Counted from the stretch's first letter, positions 1-15,200 are shown. The stretch: 64,000 nucleotides of DNA from Heliocidaris tuberculata (GCA_025618425.1 CM046832.1:47579026-47643025), one strand, 5' to 3'. Numbers and translations: made by a program. Notes: a model not told the origin generated them from the sequence alone.

Positions 1-84
1 CTATACAATCAACCTTTCCCAATAGTTTTGAGACAGTTTCTTTCACAATTCAATATAATGACCAGAACTCAACTTTATCTTTAA
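1..84 (+). mobile_element. MITE family A (TTAA-flanked), right-end fragment
   Basis: Matches the last 85 bp of the complete copy at 4979-5354, ending CTCAACTTTATCTTTAA. The left part is beyond the window edge. Confidence 0.75.
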
Positions 85-161
85 AAATGTACTAAATGCG
101 AAGTTCATGCAAATATATCAGATCAATTCAGTCTCTCCTGGCTGAACTTGGTTGTCCTTAC

Positions 162-241
162 CTGTTTGAGTCCAGCTAACGACACAAAGAGCTCATCATC
201 CGTCTCAAGGTTGAGCTGTAGCAAACCATCTTGCATTTGTA
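162..241 (-). CDS. TBC1D5: TBC1D5 coding exon 14, last one in the window
   Basis: Residues 634-660, LQMQDGLLQLNLETDDELFV then SLAGLKQ, matching QDVILQENLEKEDQILVSLAGLKQ-type sequence in the human protein. Ends in phase 0 at a GTAAGG donor; the remaining exon(s) and stop are off the left edge. Confidence 0.92.
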
Positions 242-3200
242 CTGAAACATTATGATCAAATACATGCAAAGGTGAGTCAAATTTAAGGCAAATGTACAGC
301 AATAATTAACTTTTGTCTTTTTAATAGAGCCTTTCCAATGAAGTAACTGATCAAAGCAGTTGAACAGTGTATTACTACCCCGATCACTGGATTCAATTAT
401 GATTATGCACTTATAGGGCACATTCTCCACTCCACTTAGGAGCAGTCCAGCCTGGCGGACATTTAACCTGGATGGAGAGAAGCAATGTAGATAAAATGCC
501 TTGCTTAAGGCCATAAGTGACATGCCAGGGCTTAAATGCAACAAGTTTCAAGTTTATTTATTCATTTGTCTTTCTTCCAACAAGAAGTAACATACAATAA
601 CAGTAACACTTTCTTTCAGCAATAGTATTAATAACAACTGTAACACTAAGCTTTACAAGTATAACATAAATATATGAGTACATGTACATGTAAAACCTGT
701 GCATCCCTAGTCAAGTGATTAAACCACTCAGCTATGACACGCATACATGCTGAACAAATATTGAATCCATTTTTTTACAAGCATCTCCATTACTCACTCG
801 GAACTGGAACAAGAAAAATTGTTTTTAAAAAGGGATGCTTTATCGCTATTTGGTTACTTGATCCACACCAACAAAAATCTCCTTTAAGTCTCATACACCA
901 GTACTACATGTGACAGGGAAAGATCTCTTTGTGATTTCTCATTCACTTTGAATATGATATGCCTCTACAAATCATGAAATGGTCTGACTATTAAAACTGA
1001 CTGAAGTCTAACACATCATTTGTACAATTATTTTATTACAACTTTTCTCATATTTTTATGAAATGAATTTATAAGGTATATCATTTCTCCTGCTGATATG
1101 ATAATAAAATATGCCGAGTCAATTCATCAGCAGGGGCATAGGTAATATATCATGGCATTGTAATAAAAATTGTACAAATTTAAGTTCCTGGGCTTTTGAA
1201 AAAAATACCTTAAACTTTTGAAATGGAAGAAGGGAATATAAACTTACAAATATGGGCTTCCATCTTTGTTGCGCAGTATCTACACATGTTCTGTAATTCG
1301 TTGAATCTGCTTTGTGCTACGGCTAGTTGCTGTTCATTCTCTGAATCATGCTGAAACAAAGAAACCAAAATCATGTTTGAAATATGATTTTATGAATAAA
1401 ATATTCTTTGATAAAATAGTAAGAATAGTAATTTCATATATCATAACACTGGCCACATTTGTTTTTATTATCATTTCTTTTTTTTTGCATAGTAAATATC
1501 CAAAAGCATCCACTTACTAAAAACTACTTCCAAAATAATCAAAAATGTATACAGATATATCCCAAGAAAAGTTTTTACAGTAAAAGGAGAAATTTTAGGA
1601 AGACTTATAATCTGAAATATTTCCAGTGAAAAGAAAAATTTCAGAAAAAAAAAAATCTTCTTGAAATTTCATTGATAGAACATCTCACAGAAACTTTTTA
1701 TCCGTAGTCTAAAAGCATATTCCCCAAAATATATAACATGTAATAGCTTAATGTCAGAATAGCAGAATGGTAGAAAGGCACTATAATGGCCAACTCACTT
1801 ATTTTCTACAAGATTTGTTGACTTGTATGCTTACATTCCTTAACCCCTACTGTTTGGACTAAGAAGAGCTATATTTTACTCCCTCAAACAGAAACAGGTC
1901 CTTTCGTTGTTAACTATATTCCCATGAATGATATGAAAATCCCAAACTGAATATGAAATGAGGCATTTAAAGTCAAAACTTAACTCTGATAATTCATTTT
2001 ACAATAATAATTCAACACCTTGGTAGCATTTTTAGGGTTATTCACATGGCTTTCAGGCATTTTACCTAATTTGAATTAAAAGTAGGAGTCTAGGGCCCTC
2101 TCGCATAAAAAGTTGCAATTAAACGCGACTCAAAAAATTAAACGCAACTCGATTTTCAACCAATCGGGATCGCGTATTTGGGACTTAAGTTTAATTTTTT
2201 TAGTTTATTTCTGTTTGTTTGTACTATCTTTATTGTATGATGTACCCATCTCTATTGTTGAATTTTCATGTTTTTATTGTTGTTAATTTCTGGATATTTT
2301 CAATTGTATTGTATTTTATCATTGTAAATTTTATCGAATGTGGAATAAGTGAAATTGAAATTGAATTGAAATTGAGTTACGTTTAATCCCAACTTTTTAT
2401 GTAAGAGGGCCCAGGATCAGCAATTATAGACTTACTTTCTTGCTTCCACTCCTTGGCTTAGAGAACATCTTGGATTGATGGTGAGGAGCTTGTTTCTCTA
2501 TTTTCTGCAGTCCCTCTGTACTTGAGCTCAGTGTTTCCATGCTGGCTATACTAGGCTTGGTAAGCACCTTCAGATCTCGCTTCTGAATGTCAGTCACAAG
2601 GTCAGAGGGTTGGGCCAACGGGTGGGGCAGGTCTGTCAAGATCAAAATGAAAGGTGGATAGTGTCACTGCTATGATGGTTCCTTTCACGGATGATTTCAG
2701 ACACTGTGAAGTTAATGATATTCTTTAGACTTTTCCCTTTGATTGAAATCTATCAAAATCTCTAAATTGGCAATGCAGAATGAAATGTATAATCACTACT
2801 TTAATGTACAAATTTGCCATTTATGTCACATTTTGTAATTTTCATTCACACTGGTTCACTTAATATGCAATTTGATTTGTCTAGAAAAATGTATGAGTGA
2901 AAGATAAGACAAAGGTGATTCATTTAGACATTTAGAAAATTCTTATCTGCCACTGGTTTAGGAAGGGTAGAAAAAAAACACATTTATTTGATTTTTAAAA
3001 TCTATTGCCCTAAATATTGCTCCTATAGAAAAGAAACAGATTACATTGGTACATCTAATATCAGACATTATTTGTTTACAAAAACTCTTACTTGGATTAA
3101 CTTTTTGGACGAAAATTTTTTTAAAAATCAAACAATGATTTTGAGTGCTTTTTCAGTTGCATCAAAAAAATTAAAAACAAAATTTGTAATCTATTCTTTT

Positions 3201-6200
3201 TTTAAATTGAAATCTGTGATTAAAAAAAAAAAAAAAATCAAGGTGATTGATATCAGGCCAACCCTGGGGTTTATACTTACCTTCCGTTGTCTTGGACTTG
3301 ACCACTTTAGATGCCTTATCTCTCTGACCGTTGGTCCCCTTCCCAATCCTCCTGAGACTGTTGAACCCCTGACTGACCGCTGAGGACGTCTTCTTGGCCA
3401 CAGCACTGACCGGTACCGGTTTCTTTTGGACAGTAACGTTGCCACGTGAGGTGGAAATGACGTTGCCGCTCTTCATCTGAGAGTAGATCTGGAACTGGTA
3501 GTTGGCCTGCCTTGGGTTATTCTTCAAAAATATGAAATGCAAAGTGTGATTATTCAATTCCCCTAACAATTAATGTTGGCACTTGGTTATCCTAAGTTTA
3601 ATACTATACTATACTGTACTATTTATTCTGGGTTTTTTTTCTATGATGTAAAATCAAGTCCTAATGTTATGTATGGCAGAATAACTAATTAAATCGGTGG
3701 CAATGCGAACATTTTTCCAAGAATATAATTGACAGATTAGTCAGCCATCATTGTTCTCACTCTCTCTCATTTCATAAACACAAGCAAAACAAAATGAACT
3801 ACTCATTTCAAACAGTAAATAATGACCATCTCATTCCAAACTTTCAAAATTGAAAAGATGAATTGATGCCTAAATCAAGTACTTTCATTTCACTTATGTT
3901 AAATACTTTATCATTATCAAATACTTACTTCACATTCAACCCTTTCACTGCTGTAAATATTAAATTGCCCAACAATAAATCTTGATCCCATTTTTTTTTT
4001 CAGACTAAAAACAATTTTTTCAAAATTCCTGACATTGAAAATGGATCATAACTTGTAACGAGAGATTCAATGTATTATTATTATTATACCTTTCTGATTT
4101 GTGATTTATGTTAGTTTGGTGGCACAGTCAGGGTTAAAAAGAAGGTGGAGTTCTGGTAAAGGGTGACATATATTTAGAGAGCTTTCTCATTATTTTTATT
4201 TCCATTCTGTAGACTATCGGAACAGAAACATCACATGAAAAGGATTGCTCTTGAAGTACTCTCATAATTTCAAATATGACTAGTTGTATTTTACAACTTC
4301 GGACCACATTCTGATGCCGCATGTTCGAGTCATCCCATGTATGTGTCCACCACTTTTCATCACTAGTGATTTTCAGCAAAATTTAGTCCATTCTTTGATG
4401 ACTCTAAAATCCCACTGTACACAATTGTTACTATTTACAACATTTATAATCAACCTTACAAAATAACTTTCTAGACACTTGCTTTTGCATTTGCATTTGC
4501 CTGACCAGTACTAAACTTGATCTGTCATATCATAGTCAACATTAGCCTATTCTTCAGTAGTCTATTCAAGTTAGGTGACAATCTTCAGTGGTGTATTCAA
4601 GTCAGGTGACAACCTATACATCCTGGTGTTAATTGGGGTCGCTTATTACCTATGGGAATTAACGCCCACTAATTGGAGAGTGCTAAATAAAAGGCTATAG
4701 CACTATTATGAAAGGATAAGGACCGTACAGAGGATTCATTCAGTTCACATTACAGTGCCATTCAAAGGGGATAATGAACAATGTTGTAAAGAATTCTAGG
4801 AGTCTCTGATTCAAATCCAACCTGCCTTACTACTGAGTCAATTAAGATAATGATACCTTAATTGAATTTCTGTTAAGAGAAAATGAACAGGATTTAGTAA
4901 GTCATCAATCAGACAACAGAGGGCAGGAATGAATAAAGGCACATTGGCTTAAAGGTGTTGGTATTCTTCTCTCGAGATTTAAAGGGAAGGTTGAGTTCTG
5001 GGAAAGGTGAAAAATTATATTGAAAGCTTTCTCATTCCTTTGATGTCAGTTTGGAAGAACATCATAGTAGAAATTTCCCCTGAAAAAGGATTTGCTCCTC
5101 AAATGCCCTGATTTTCAAAATATGATGAGAAATAGCTGAAATGTTCAGGCCAAACATTCATTCATTATACTCATTTCTATATGCAATCCATGTGCATTTC
5201 AGCAAGATTGGGTCAATTTCGTATACTTTTGTTGATTCAAGAACCTCACAGTGTACACCAATTCTTATGTATACATGATCAACCTTTCAAAATTGCTTTG
5301 AGACAGTTTCTTTCACAATGTAATCACCTGACCGGAACTCAACTTTATCTTTAAACACATGCATTTGCCTCAGGGACCAAATCATTTCAACTCTTAATTT
5401 TACTTTAACTCCTAATTCCAGAGAGACCAACAAAAAGTGACCTTTAAAGATATGTGGTTTTCATGTACAGGGTTCCTTACTACATTGTTCAATGCCAAAT
5501 TTTGTTCAAGGGAAACCCGAAAAATGTGGTCTTCATAAAACCTAAGGTCTTTCTATACAGGTGGTTGCTAAGGCAGTATATGAAATGAATAATGATAATA
5601 ACTGTTATTACATAGCACCTTTCAAGTTTCAACTGCTCAAAGCGATAACACAATGTATTTTACCCTGATTATATCTCTATGCTCAGCACAAATATGTAGC
5701 ACTTGAAGACGAATTGAGTTCTGGTCATGTGATTACATTGTGAAATAAAATATCTCAAAACAATTCAGAAAGGTTGATTATGTTCAAATAAGAATTTCTT
5801 ATATACTGTGAGGTTTTGGAATCATCAAAATGATAAGAAATTGACCCAACATCAATCTTAAAAAAGCACATGCACTGCATACAGAAATGGGTATATGGGA
5901 CTGCACACAGATGTGGCATGAATGTTCGGCCTGAAGACTTCAGCTATTTCTCACCATATCTCAAATATGAGGGCATTTGAGGATCAATCCTTTTCAGGCG
6001 ACATTTCTTCTATGATGTTCTTCCAAACTGAATAAAAGGAATGAGAAAGCTCACAAAATATTTTTTCACCTTTCTAAGGACTCCACCTTCTCTTTAAGCA
6101 TACCTGGGGAGCGTTTCATCAAGCGTTTTGTCAGTGATTTTTACTGACAAATTTGCTCTCAGCCAATCAGATGCAAGGATTTCAGTAGCTTATAACACTT

Positions 6201-9200
6201 GTCGGAAAAAATATCCGACAAATCCTTTCATGAAACACTCCCCAGGTACTCATTTACACCTGGAAAATGTGGATTAATATCTTCACGTACAGGTACCTAT
6301 GAACCCTCGACTTACCTTAGGGTCTCTAAGATGGAGGGCCTTGTTGACTAGGTAATGGATGTCATCTACTGTAGGATACCTCATCAGTAACATTAGGCAA
6401 TTGGCATACTCTGCAGTCAGTACTGAATACAAACAATCAACATGAAGTAAAATCATTGTTTCACTTAAAGGGGAAGTAACCCTAAAATTTAACTGGTTTT
6501 ATCCATAATGAAAAGCAGAAAAGCGAGAGAAGCAGATAGGTGATCCAACATTTTCTCCGGTGACAGGTGCGCATACTCTGCAGTTAGTACGGAATACAAA
6601 CAATCAACATGAAGTAAAATCACTGATTCACTTAATGGTGAAGTCCGCCCTAAAATTAAATTGGTTTTATCGGTAATGAAAGCAGAAGAGTGAGAGAAGC
6701 AGATAGGCGATCCAACATTTTCTCTGGAGACACGTGCTCATGGCGTTTTTCGTCGGTTGAAGTTAAGAATTTGGTTAGTTTAGGAAATTGACAGCGGAGC
6801 AATTGTTGTCCGAACAGATATCATAAATCAAGCAGATCGGTAAAAGTTTGAGGAAAATCCAATAAAAAAATAAGGAAATTATGAATTTTCGAAGCTGTGA
6901 TCCATCAAATGCAAACTGGCAACTCTTTGATGTACCTATCGAGCATCTCTTCCATTTGCTTTATACTAATAATTTCATAGATTTCTGTTTTTTAGTTGTT
7001 GATGAAGGAACAGATCTATTTTATACAGGGCTTCTGTAAACATTATAAGAAAAATATATATGCAATAATTATATCTAGGGTGCAGGGACATTCAAAATTT
7101 TTCTTCAGAGATAAAAGAAATTTATGTTGCAAATGTGAGGTAGAATCTCAGTGTTCACATTTGTCTATGGCATCAGCACATGCTCAGTATCTATTAGCGG
7201 GTATGTCTATGAGGGGTACTTACATAGTTCTCTGATTTTGAGAAGCATGGCAACAAAGATGTAATCAACCAGATCCAGCATGGGGGAATCAGCAAAGATG
7301 GCATCCCATAGTACTATGAGATCCTGGAATGTGAACTCGCGACCAAATAACAACCGCAACCATCGTCTGTCAAACAGACAGTCAAGAAAGCAAACATTGT
7401 TATCAGTACTGTATCATTTCTGCACAAACGTGAGCGACCAAAATAATGTTAATGTGTAAAAAGAACTATTCATCGCCATTCTGAAAGGGTTTGTATATTA
7501 TTACTCTAGCTTTAGCTCCAGCAGACAGTGCATAATTTCAAGGAACAAATCCTGCCAGGTACCCATTCTACACCTGGGTGGAGAGAGACAACTGTAGATA
7601 AATGCCTTGTCCAAGGTATATGCACTGGGAAGAGATTCGAACCCTCAACCTTTTGATTTAGAGTGAATGAACCACTATTCAACAATGCTCCACACATAGC
7701 GGGCTGGGCCTTGAAACATGAACACTATTATGGTCTGTAGAAACTATCATCATAAATCAAAGTACAAAATTATTTTAAAGAAAATCAAGATAGCACCATA
7801 ACCATTCAAATTAAAGTCATACAGATTTTGTACATTTTATACATAAATATCTTCAGAAAATCAGCTTCATATTCAGAATTAAAGAAGGGTGGTCACCATC
7901 ATATGAAGAAAAAAATGAAACCCTATTAGCTGAAGCCAAGAAAAGCAGAATAATCGAGCCTTATTTTACTTTATTTTTTCCTTTTTCTAAACATAAACTA
8001 CCAAGGAAAAGGAATAATACAGTAAACATACAAATATACAAAAAGAGGTCATTTTGTGCTTTTCACAATTTCATCACTACCATATTTTCATGACAATGAC
8101 ATGTCAATGATTTTTGTAATGTGCTTTGATAGTGCAAATAATTGCTTTGATTTGATTTAATATCACTTGAGGGAAATTAATCTACATCATTGCTCTGTTC
8201 GTAATTGAATAATTCTTAACCATTTGTTCTGTCCGATATTCAACCTCAGAACCGGTTGACCAGACTTCTAGTGTGATGAAAAGAGCATGTGACTTACATG
8301 CCATATATCTGAGGCTGTATATCCAGCCTATTGAGATGGGTGTAGAGCTCAAAGTCGTGCTTCTTGAGGATAACTTCTCGTATCCTGTTGAGTTTCTTGA
8401 CCAGGGGAGAGGAGGGGTTGCACTCCTCTGGCTTAGCAAAGGGCTCCGATTGGACGAAACCACTAGGAGCAGGGAAGTCCTGACCGTGATGGAACCAGGG
8501 CTCAGCCGTCTCCATCAGATGACAGAAGAGGGTGCTGTTCAAAAGAGAGAGAGAGAGGGGAAAAAAGAGTAAAAAACAGGACTTCAAGACTATGTACTTT
8601 CTCACAACTTTTCAAATTGATCTTGTAAACATCCATGGAAAGTATTTTGTTACATTTGTAACAAAAGCAGCTTGAAGAAATATTAACAAACATACTACTT
8701 GAACCTATTATTCCATATTATTTATTCAAAAGTGGTTTTATTTCATATTATTTATCTAAAAGTGGTTATATTTCATATCATTTATTCAAAAGTGGTTTAA
8801 CTCATATTCATTTACAAAAAAATATGAGAAAGAGGAAGTAATGGATAATGAAGAAATATCTAATAGATAAAGAGGGAAAGTTGATCATGTTCATGTGTTT
8901 GGTAAAGATACTTAGAGAAAATAGGATAAATCTTTGTTTGAACAATAACTAAAATGATTTGCAAAATAATCATTTGTAATATCAAAACCAATTATTTGTC
9001 ATCTGAGATATATATATAAATAGTGAGTACTCTCTCAAGGACATTAGTTCCATAAAGATTTCTGAAATTAAAACCTCAGCCACTAAGAAGGAACAAAGGG
9101 ATCATAGTTTTACTTTTCATTTGAAAGAAAGTTCTAAATTACTTGTACTTACTATGAGTCGTGCTCCAAGTAATCTGGATTCATTAGTTCTGACACTATA

Positions 9201-12200
9201 TCTCTGTAAGGGAAGATAAGGGGAAATAGCATAGCAAATTGAAGATTAGTGAAAAAATACATAATGATCACCTACAATATACTTCTAATTTTGTATTTCT
9301 TATAACATTTTCAAACCTACGATAGATATAGCTATATTCAAATAGCAAAAAGAAAAGGCATATGACTCATTAACAAATATGTACACAAATAAAATGATGT
9401 TATTTATGTCACTGATCTATCTAAATGAGAGATGGAACTCATATGCAAAAATGTAATTAAATCATTTTTCCTTTTGTATGTAGCAAAGTACCATAGCTTT
9501 TAACACTGTATCTTACTAAAGTGAACTGCAGTATTTCAAAAATGGAAACACATTTGTGATTTTTATGAGAGCTCATACAAATGTCAATTAAGGCGCATAA
9601 CAGGAGTTTGCAATTCTTGCATTTTACAGAATAGCACTGAAGTAAAGAAATCCATTGTACTAAGCTCTATAATCACGATCGTTTCTTTCAGAATATAGCA
9701 TCGAGAGCTGGAATAGCGACTTAACAGTACAGGTCAAGATTTAAACTGCCATTAATAACAACAAAGTCATAGTTAGAGAAAGGAAAAAAAGACCTTCATT
9801 TAAAGGCAATCTATTATAATATAAAGATACTCATTATAATTGACACAACAAAGGTTTGATGAGCCACAGGAAAGGTAATTAAAATCAGTGAATATGGCAA
9901 TGTAAATGTATGTTTCAAGATTTTCTTGAAGTTAAAACTTCCGATGAATATGAATGTCAATATAAGTACAGATGATTGCCTGCAAGCATCCCAGAAACTG
10001 ATAGCATTAATGAAACCATGACACTGCATGATCTTAATGCGATGCGACTTGGGAAGAATTCTCAATAGCATTTGAAAGAAATATTCAAACATGTAAAAGC
10101 TTAATGATCAAGGTTCTGAATAGTCATATGAATAATAAAATTGAAGTTTCAGAATATTCCACGCCTCCTTGTACATGTAGAAGGAAAAGCCTAATTGGCT
10201 TCGAATCTTAGAGACGTCAGACCATTTGTTTGCATGAAGCCGATTTAGAATTTACTCCAACTGGAAGGTTTAAAATGCACCAAAATTTGATTTTACTATT
10301 CATGTCATTGTTTAGAACCTCAATTAAAAAGAATGTATTGGTTAAATTTCAATATGTATTACATGCAACTGCAATTTCTTTGAAAATTGGATCATCAATG
10401 GATCGTATAGTGTGCAGTGAACTTAACCCGGTGACTACTGAATTCTTTAACTCTCATAGGCTTAATACAGGAACCACCTAGTTCCCATAGTCTATGGGTT
10501 AAAGAACATAACGAACTAGATTTAAAATTGTGTATAGACTGTCATATCACTGAAATATCAACGAAGTATTATACACCCAGTGAAATACTACACTCCCACA
10601 CATTGTATGATTTACCTCCAAATACTATATGAATAAAGTAAGATGAAACCATAACCAAACACTGCCTGTTTAGTGGCAGAAGGGCATTAATGCATGTTGG
10701 ACCCACATATTTAAGCATGCTGCCTTGCTGCTCAAGCTGCATACAGCAGATACTTTTCTGCTTGCATTGCCACCTGCGATATTAGAGCCAAAATATGTGG
10801 ACATGTGAAAGACGCCAATACAAAATCATTCACTTGTACCTCTCTCTTCTTCAGTGCCGTAAATATGCAAAAGAGCAGCAGTTACTACTAAATTTTCCAA
10901 GACGAAAACTTGCATAATAAGTTTAATAGTGAAACCAGTTCCTCTTTCAAAGTGGAAAAAACAAAACAGGCTGGGTGAAAGAAACTTACACTGTTATTAC
11001 CATACCCCACATCATTTTTCTCTTCCACTGTGTTTCTATATCATTATCTGGGTTTGACTAATGTTAGAATAAAAGGCCCACACAAGAAATGATGTCAATT
11101 TCAAAGAATGCTTTGTGTATGTCTAGGATGAGGCAGGTGAGAGTAGATGATTAAATGTTAATCACACAGCAACCAGACTGGATGGATTTATGAAAAATGA
11201 AAAAGAATGAATGCAAATGGATATTTTTTTTTTGGTTGAAATATGGATTCGAATAAATAATTATATAATGTACAACCTTTCATTGGGGCCAACAACTCTG
11301 CACATTGTACAGCATTGGTGTGGCATGAAGAAAACAGAAAGGGGATGATATATCAGAAATAGGTACAGAAAATACATTGTATGCACAATTCAACAAGAAA
11401 TTATTATGCCTGAGAGCAATCAAGAACTTAATACATCACTGAATTCAAGACAATGTTTCACTAGGGGGAAAAAAAAAGAAAGAGAGGAATGTTCTATAAA
11501 TCATGCAGTATCATGCAGTGACTGACATACAAGTTATTAGATATCTAATGTAAACACACGCAACAAATCAGCCTTACTGTGCAGATTTATCCGGGACACA
11601 CACTAGTTAAAATTCTCTTCATCTAGATATCACATTAAGCTGTGAAATTCGAGAAAAGGCTTCTTACTATAGAATAGCTTGTATTTGACTTACATGTAAC
11701 ACTTCTTCACTCCATTCTGAAACTGACAGTTAGGGTCATATTTCATCAAACAGGCAGTAAATTTTAGTCTTGGTATGACAACAATCAGGTGTGCATAGGT
11801 TTTATATGCAACTAGGAAATAGTTGAATAGCTTTTATTTAAGTGAAGGTTTGATTTTTGCGAATAAGCAAATTGAGCTGCCAATACAACTGAAGGGGGGG
11901 GGGGGGGGGAATGTGGTCCATATAGACAAGTGTTCTTTCTATACAGGTGGCTGGCCAGGGCAGGATTGAGTGTAAGATCCTTGAATGTAAGACATTCAAT
12001 ACTTACAGCTGTGATTCCATCTCTTTGGCATGTAGGAACGCTTGTTGGTCACAATGTATCACAAACATTAGTGGCGCTAGGAGTTCATGCATTCCCTAAA
12101 CGAAAGAACATACATGAGCAACATAACATGAATGAACTCAAAATAATTCGCATGAATTCATGTTTGTCAAAGAAACTAGATGCAAATCAGGTACTGCAAA

Positions 12201-15200
12201 ACCAGAAACTTTTGAGACCACAAATCTTTTGCAAATTGCTCTCGGCCGTTTTCTAAGCAAAAGTGTTAAAATTCGATCATTTTGTGGCATGAAAATTTGG
12301 CATGTTTCAGGACCAATCTCAAAATTTGTTCAAGTTTCATATACATATGTACATGACATATTTTCATTTCACTTTATGTAAATTATCTTTATTATCATAA
12401 TATGATGACCCATCTGTAGAAATCTATAGAATTGGGTAAAATAAATTAGCTGTATATCAAAATCAAATTACAGTTGAATTGTAGATGTGATTGATTCAAG
12501 ACACTTTTAATGATGATGGGTATTCATCAGGGATAGGCTCAACAATTTAATATTCACTTTTTAAGTGGTCCCACAAGGAAACAAGAAGAAAAAGAAACAT
12601 GTGGTAATGAGAATTAACTTCACACCCCTATCCCCCCGCCCACCAGCCTCCACCTTTGATCAATAATGTGCTTAACACTGCAATTAAATTGTTGAACAAA
12701 CATAAGAGGTGTATCTCTTAATAATAATACATCGCATCTCTTCCCTATATCTTCTTACGACACGACACTTCACTCAAACTGACCATACTTCATTTTATTT
12801 CCTGCAACTGACCACTTGTCAATACATCCTTCAATCCATTATGAGAGCATTACCGACCTGTTTGTATAGCACGTGGCTATTTTCCTTGGCAAAACAGAAG
12901 AGGATGTCGACCATCATGTCCCGGATCTTCTGGCTCTTGAAGAAAGCGATCTCCGGAAAACACCTGACCACATCTTGCGTGATTTCTGTCCGGCAATCCT
13001 TGTCTTGGAAGAATTTGTTCCAAGGGCTCTGAAAGCGAGCAAGCAGGAAATTGAAAAACTCACTTATTTAGTTCATCTGGTCTTTGTGCACAATTGTACA
13101 ATTTCAAGGTACTTAAGTATGTTTCATATGAACAATTGTGCAGTATGGTCAAGCTTCAGGCTTTTTCTATCCCCCTCCAAACTTCTCAACTTATTTCTAA
13201 CCCTTTTGTGCAGTGGTGACCAGTACTATATCATTTATATTTCAAAACATTTAGCTTCAAGTGAAAATAAACTGAAAGTACTGTAAAGCTTCATCATTTA
13301 ATTTTTTTCTCCAATCCTAACCCCATTTTTGTAGCCTTGAACTTTTGTGATTTCTACAATCAATTCTTTTACATTCTCCTTCATTACATTTTTTTTTCTC
13401 TCTCTCTCTCTCTCATTTACCATCCCCCACCTTTCCTCTATTTCTTTATTCATTTTTTGAATCATTTTTAAAATCATACACTGGTTTCTTTCCCTTTAGA
13501 GTTTTCTTCTACTTTCTTCTTTCCTATCTTTTTCACTATAACTCTATTAACCCTTTCAAGACAATTGACCACATTTTGTGGTTTGGCTCAATAACTTTTG
13601 ATCCAGAGCTCTAAAAAATATACCAGATGCATGAGTAGAAAGAGCAAAATTTTCTGCACACACTATGTCCATTTTTATTGCATGACCATATTGCGTTTGA
13701 TGCCAGGAATTTTAAAAACAAGAATAAGCTTTGAGATCCTTAAATTGGCAATACATTGAGAGGTTTAAAATCATTGTTTTTTATCAAAATTGGCAATTTC
13801 TTTCAACTATTCAACAAATTTCTAACCATGTATATTGTTTTCAAAGACATTACACCTTATCTGAACCATGTAGCACTAAAAGAAAAATATTATTGTTGCC
13901 AATTTGCAGTACAAAATGTGATCAATTTAGCCCTTAAATAATTCCTGTCCTGAAAGGGTTAAACCAGGACCCAATTTCTCTTTCTGTTTTTTTTACCCTG
14001 AACTTTCCCTTTCTCCCTTAAACTCCTTTCCCCCTTCTTTCATATTCTCCCCCACATCTATTTATCCACAAACGTTTTCCCCTTTTCTGTTATTCTACTC
14101 TACCTCAACTTTTCTCTTCCTTCATTCCCTTCTTTTCTCCGTCTTTCTCTCTCTCTCTCCCTCTCTCTCTCCCTCTCTCTTTCTCTCTCCCTCTCTTTCT
14201 CCCTCCCTCTCTCTCTTTCTCTCTCCCTCTCTCTCTCTTTCTCACTCACCTGCTGTTCCCTCCTCTTTGCAATAGAAAAGGTTTCTTTTAGCTATTTACC
14301 CTTATGTATCACTTTCTCTCCACTCCTATTTCATTTTCTCTCACCTTCTCTTTAAGAAACTTTTTTCAATTCACATGAAGTCAACTCCTTGTCTATCCCT
14401 TTCCCGATGTAGAGCTTTTCATTTCCCCTCAATTTTTTTCAACAAAGAAACTTATTTTTATTTTTTTAGAATCTGAACTTCCATATCATTTTTTTTTAAA
14501 TCTTGTTTTTCTTCTCGCTGGATTTTCCTTCCTTAACTTTTGCCATCCCTCCATCCACACTGTTGGTTTTAGTTTTAAACAAACTTGTTTTCTTCATGCA
14601 AAATCTACCCATTTTTTTTCTTTTTCTCTCCACCCACTTATTTTCCTTCCTTTCTTTCATACCCTTACCTCTTCCAACTGTGATAGTGGGTTATTGAGTG
14701 TGGGATCCATTGCACTGTCCCTCAATCCTTCTTTCGTGCTCTGTATATGCTTCTCTCTAAATCCCTCATACTTCTTCCTGTTGTTTCTCACAGACTCTAG
14801 CCAAGCTGTCCTGTCTTCGGGTAAGCATTCTAGGTAGATCTTGAGCGAGACAGAAGGGGTTCAAAAAGGAATTCGCTGATTTTTAACCAAAAGAGAAAGA
14901 ATGTGTAATGTCAGGGTGATGTTTTCTAGGTCTAAATTACTGATACAACATACACCTGTAAACTGATTGAAGAATATCCAGCACAATTTACCCCCAAACT
15001 ATATGTCTCAAGTAAATGAAACTGCTCCTGGGGGGCGTTTCATCAGGTGTCTTGTCGGTGATTTTTACCAACAAATTTGCTCTCAGCCAATCAGATGCAA
15101 GGATTTCAGTAGCTTATAACAGTTATTGCAATTTGTCATTGATGACAAGTTTTATGAAACAGAGTCCTGGAAGTCTTTAAGACTGCATTGATACAGCTTT

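Noticed and set aside
13756..13941. A 61-codon frame repeated at 29130-29315
   Set aside because: Conserved only because the whole non-coding MITE is conserved; no transposase or gene similarity seen.
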